The notes under the pieces are model-generated. The model ran no database searches. It saw only the letters and a list, made by a program, of their open reading frames with translations, and had not been told where the DNA came from. A stretch of 6,447 nucleotides of DNA from Balneolales bacterium (GTDB lineage: Bacteria > Bacteroidota > Rhodothermia > Balneolales > Natronogracilivirgulaceae). The position numbers and the translations under genes are program-made. This document shows positions 5,680 through 6,447 of this stretch, piece after piece (position 1 is the stretch's first letter; each line of letters opens with the position of its first letter). The stretch is taken from NCBI GenBank assembly GCA_007133875.1, contig SLLW01000206.1:1-6447 (forward strand), written 5' to 3'.

Positions 5680-6447
5680 ATGGCTAGAATATCTATTTTT
5701 GTGATTACTCTCCTGATCGGTGCCGGCACACTCAATGCACAGCCGTTCGGATATACACCATTACAGATCCAGTCTCTGTTTTCGGAAGAGTATCGGAATG
5801 ATCAGTATGAGCAGGCGCTTATTTACGGACGCTGGCTGATAGATGCCCATCCCAAAGAGATGGAAGAATACCCGGGCAATTATCGTGGCGACCGTAACTT
5901 CAACCGGATGATCGATATCTATGAAAACATGGCTGATAAACAGGATGACCCATCCCTTCGGGAAGCGTATCTTGATTCGGCACTGCAAATGTACGATCGT
6001 GTCTTTGGCCTGTTTAATGAGGATGAAATCGATATTTATCGCTGGCATTTTAATCGCGGACGTTTCCTGCAGGGACAAGCTGATTATATCAGTGGCGGAT
6101 TTCAGATGGCGATTGAAGATTATCAAACCATGTTTGATATGGATCCGCAACGAGCTACAGAAGCTGGAAATGGCTATTATGTTCAGTTATTGATTAATCA
6201 GTATTCCAGACAGGGGATGAACGACAAAGTTTTTTCAATCATCAACAACGCTGAGCCGTATGCAAATCAGGAGCTAAGGAACTTCTTTGCTGAAACGAGG
6301 AACGAACTTGTTACCGATCCGGAAGAACGAATTGAACTGCTGACCAGTGACCTGGAAGATGATCCGGACAATCTGAGTCTGATGGAGGAGATTTACGAAT
6401 TGTATCAGGCAATCGGTGATCGTCAGAACGCCAGAAGTATGGCGGAA
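5680..6447 (+). CDS. Secreted tetratricopeptide-repeat protein, 3' end outside window
   Basis: An open frame of 256 codons from ATG 5680 that runs off the window without a stop. The N-terminus is a signal peptide: MARISIFVITLLIGAGTLNA followed by Gln, with an A-type cleavage site after residue 20. The mature part is helical and TPR-like. One helical pair is at about 33-59 (EEYRNDQYEQALIYGRWLID, then AHP). Another candidate is at 141-156 (FQMAIEDYQTMFDMDP), and a further pair begins near 218 (LTSDLEDDPDNLSLMEEIYE, then a GDRQNARSMAE turn and helix). Periplasmic location is likely, acting as a protein-binding scaffold. It resembles Bacteroidota TPR proteins with a conserved W/RW helix (GRWLIDAHP), but that is from memory. 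It starts 29 bp after the barrel gene. No other in-frame ATG precedes it, and the upstream ATG at 5661 closes after 8 codons. Confidence 0.85.
   Translation, partial: MARISIFVITLLIGAGTLNAQPFGYTPLQIQSLFSEEYRNDQYEQALIYGRWLIDAHPKEMEEYPGNYRGDRNFNRMIDIYENMADKQDDPSLREAYLDSALQMYDRVFGLFNEDEIDIYRWHFNRGRFLQGQADYISGGFQMAIEDYQTMFDMDPQRATEAGNGYYVQLLINQYSRQGMNDKVFSIINNAEPYANQELRNFFAETRNELVTDPEERIELLTSDLEDDPDNLSLMEEIYELYQAIGDRQNARSMAE

Noticed and set aside
5761..6150. 129-residue minus-strand open frame inside the TPR gene
   Set aside because: The + strand frame covering it has a signal peptide and TPR-like helices and runs uninterrupted to the window end; the antisense product shows nothing familiar.
1..6447. 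CRISPR arrays, transposases, tRNA or rRNA genes, attachment sites
   Set aside because: No regularly spaced repeats, terminal inverted repeats, transposase motifs or cloverleaf sequences were seen. Coding density is high and all genes share the + strand.

Overview
All six genes I can support lie on the + strand. They read as part of a chromosome from the Bacteroidota/Rhodothermota/Balneolota group. Four things point there: a lipoprotein resembling the DUF4270 family directly after a short glycogen-synthase-like gene (a neighbourhood I recall from Bacteroidota), an outer-membrane barrel with a Bacteroidota-style N-terminus, a secreted TPR protein, and starts with little or no Shine-Dalgarno sequence. 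The rank is inferred from these features and not from a marker gene; a Balneola-like lineage is my best guess.

Bases 1-2105 are glycogen/alpha-glucan metabolism. The last 181 codons of the branching enzyme glgB are followed after 15 bp by a complete malQ (4-alpha-glucanotransferase, GH77) with its catalytic residues visible. GlgB adds alpha-1,6 branches, and MalQ rearranges alpha-1,4 chains, so together they build or remodel glycogen. The tight spacing suggests one transcript.

Bases 2106-2314 are the only sizeable non-coding stretch. It holds a weak intrinsic-terminator candidate (a 7-bp stem followed by six T), a second inverted repeat and a low-confidence promoter. It probably separates the glycogen pair from what follows.

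Bases 2315-6447 look like a second operon with gaps of 18, 12 and 29 bp. It encodes (i) a 265-residue protein related only to the N-terminal half of glycogen synthase, with the KTGGL nucleotide-sugar motif altered and the C-terminal domain absent; (ii) a DUF4270-like lipoprotein; (iii) a predicted outer-membrane beta-barrel; and (iv) a secreted TPR protein cut by the window end. The pairing of a probably non-catalytic cytoplasmic GT5-like protein with three envelope proteins is the most interesting part of the window, and its function is not established. I see no mobile element, CRISPR array, tRNA or rRNA.
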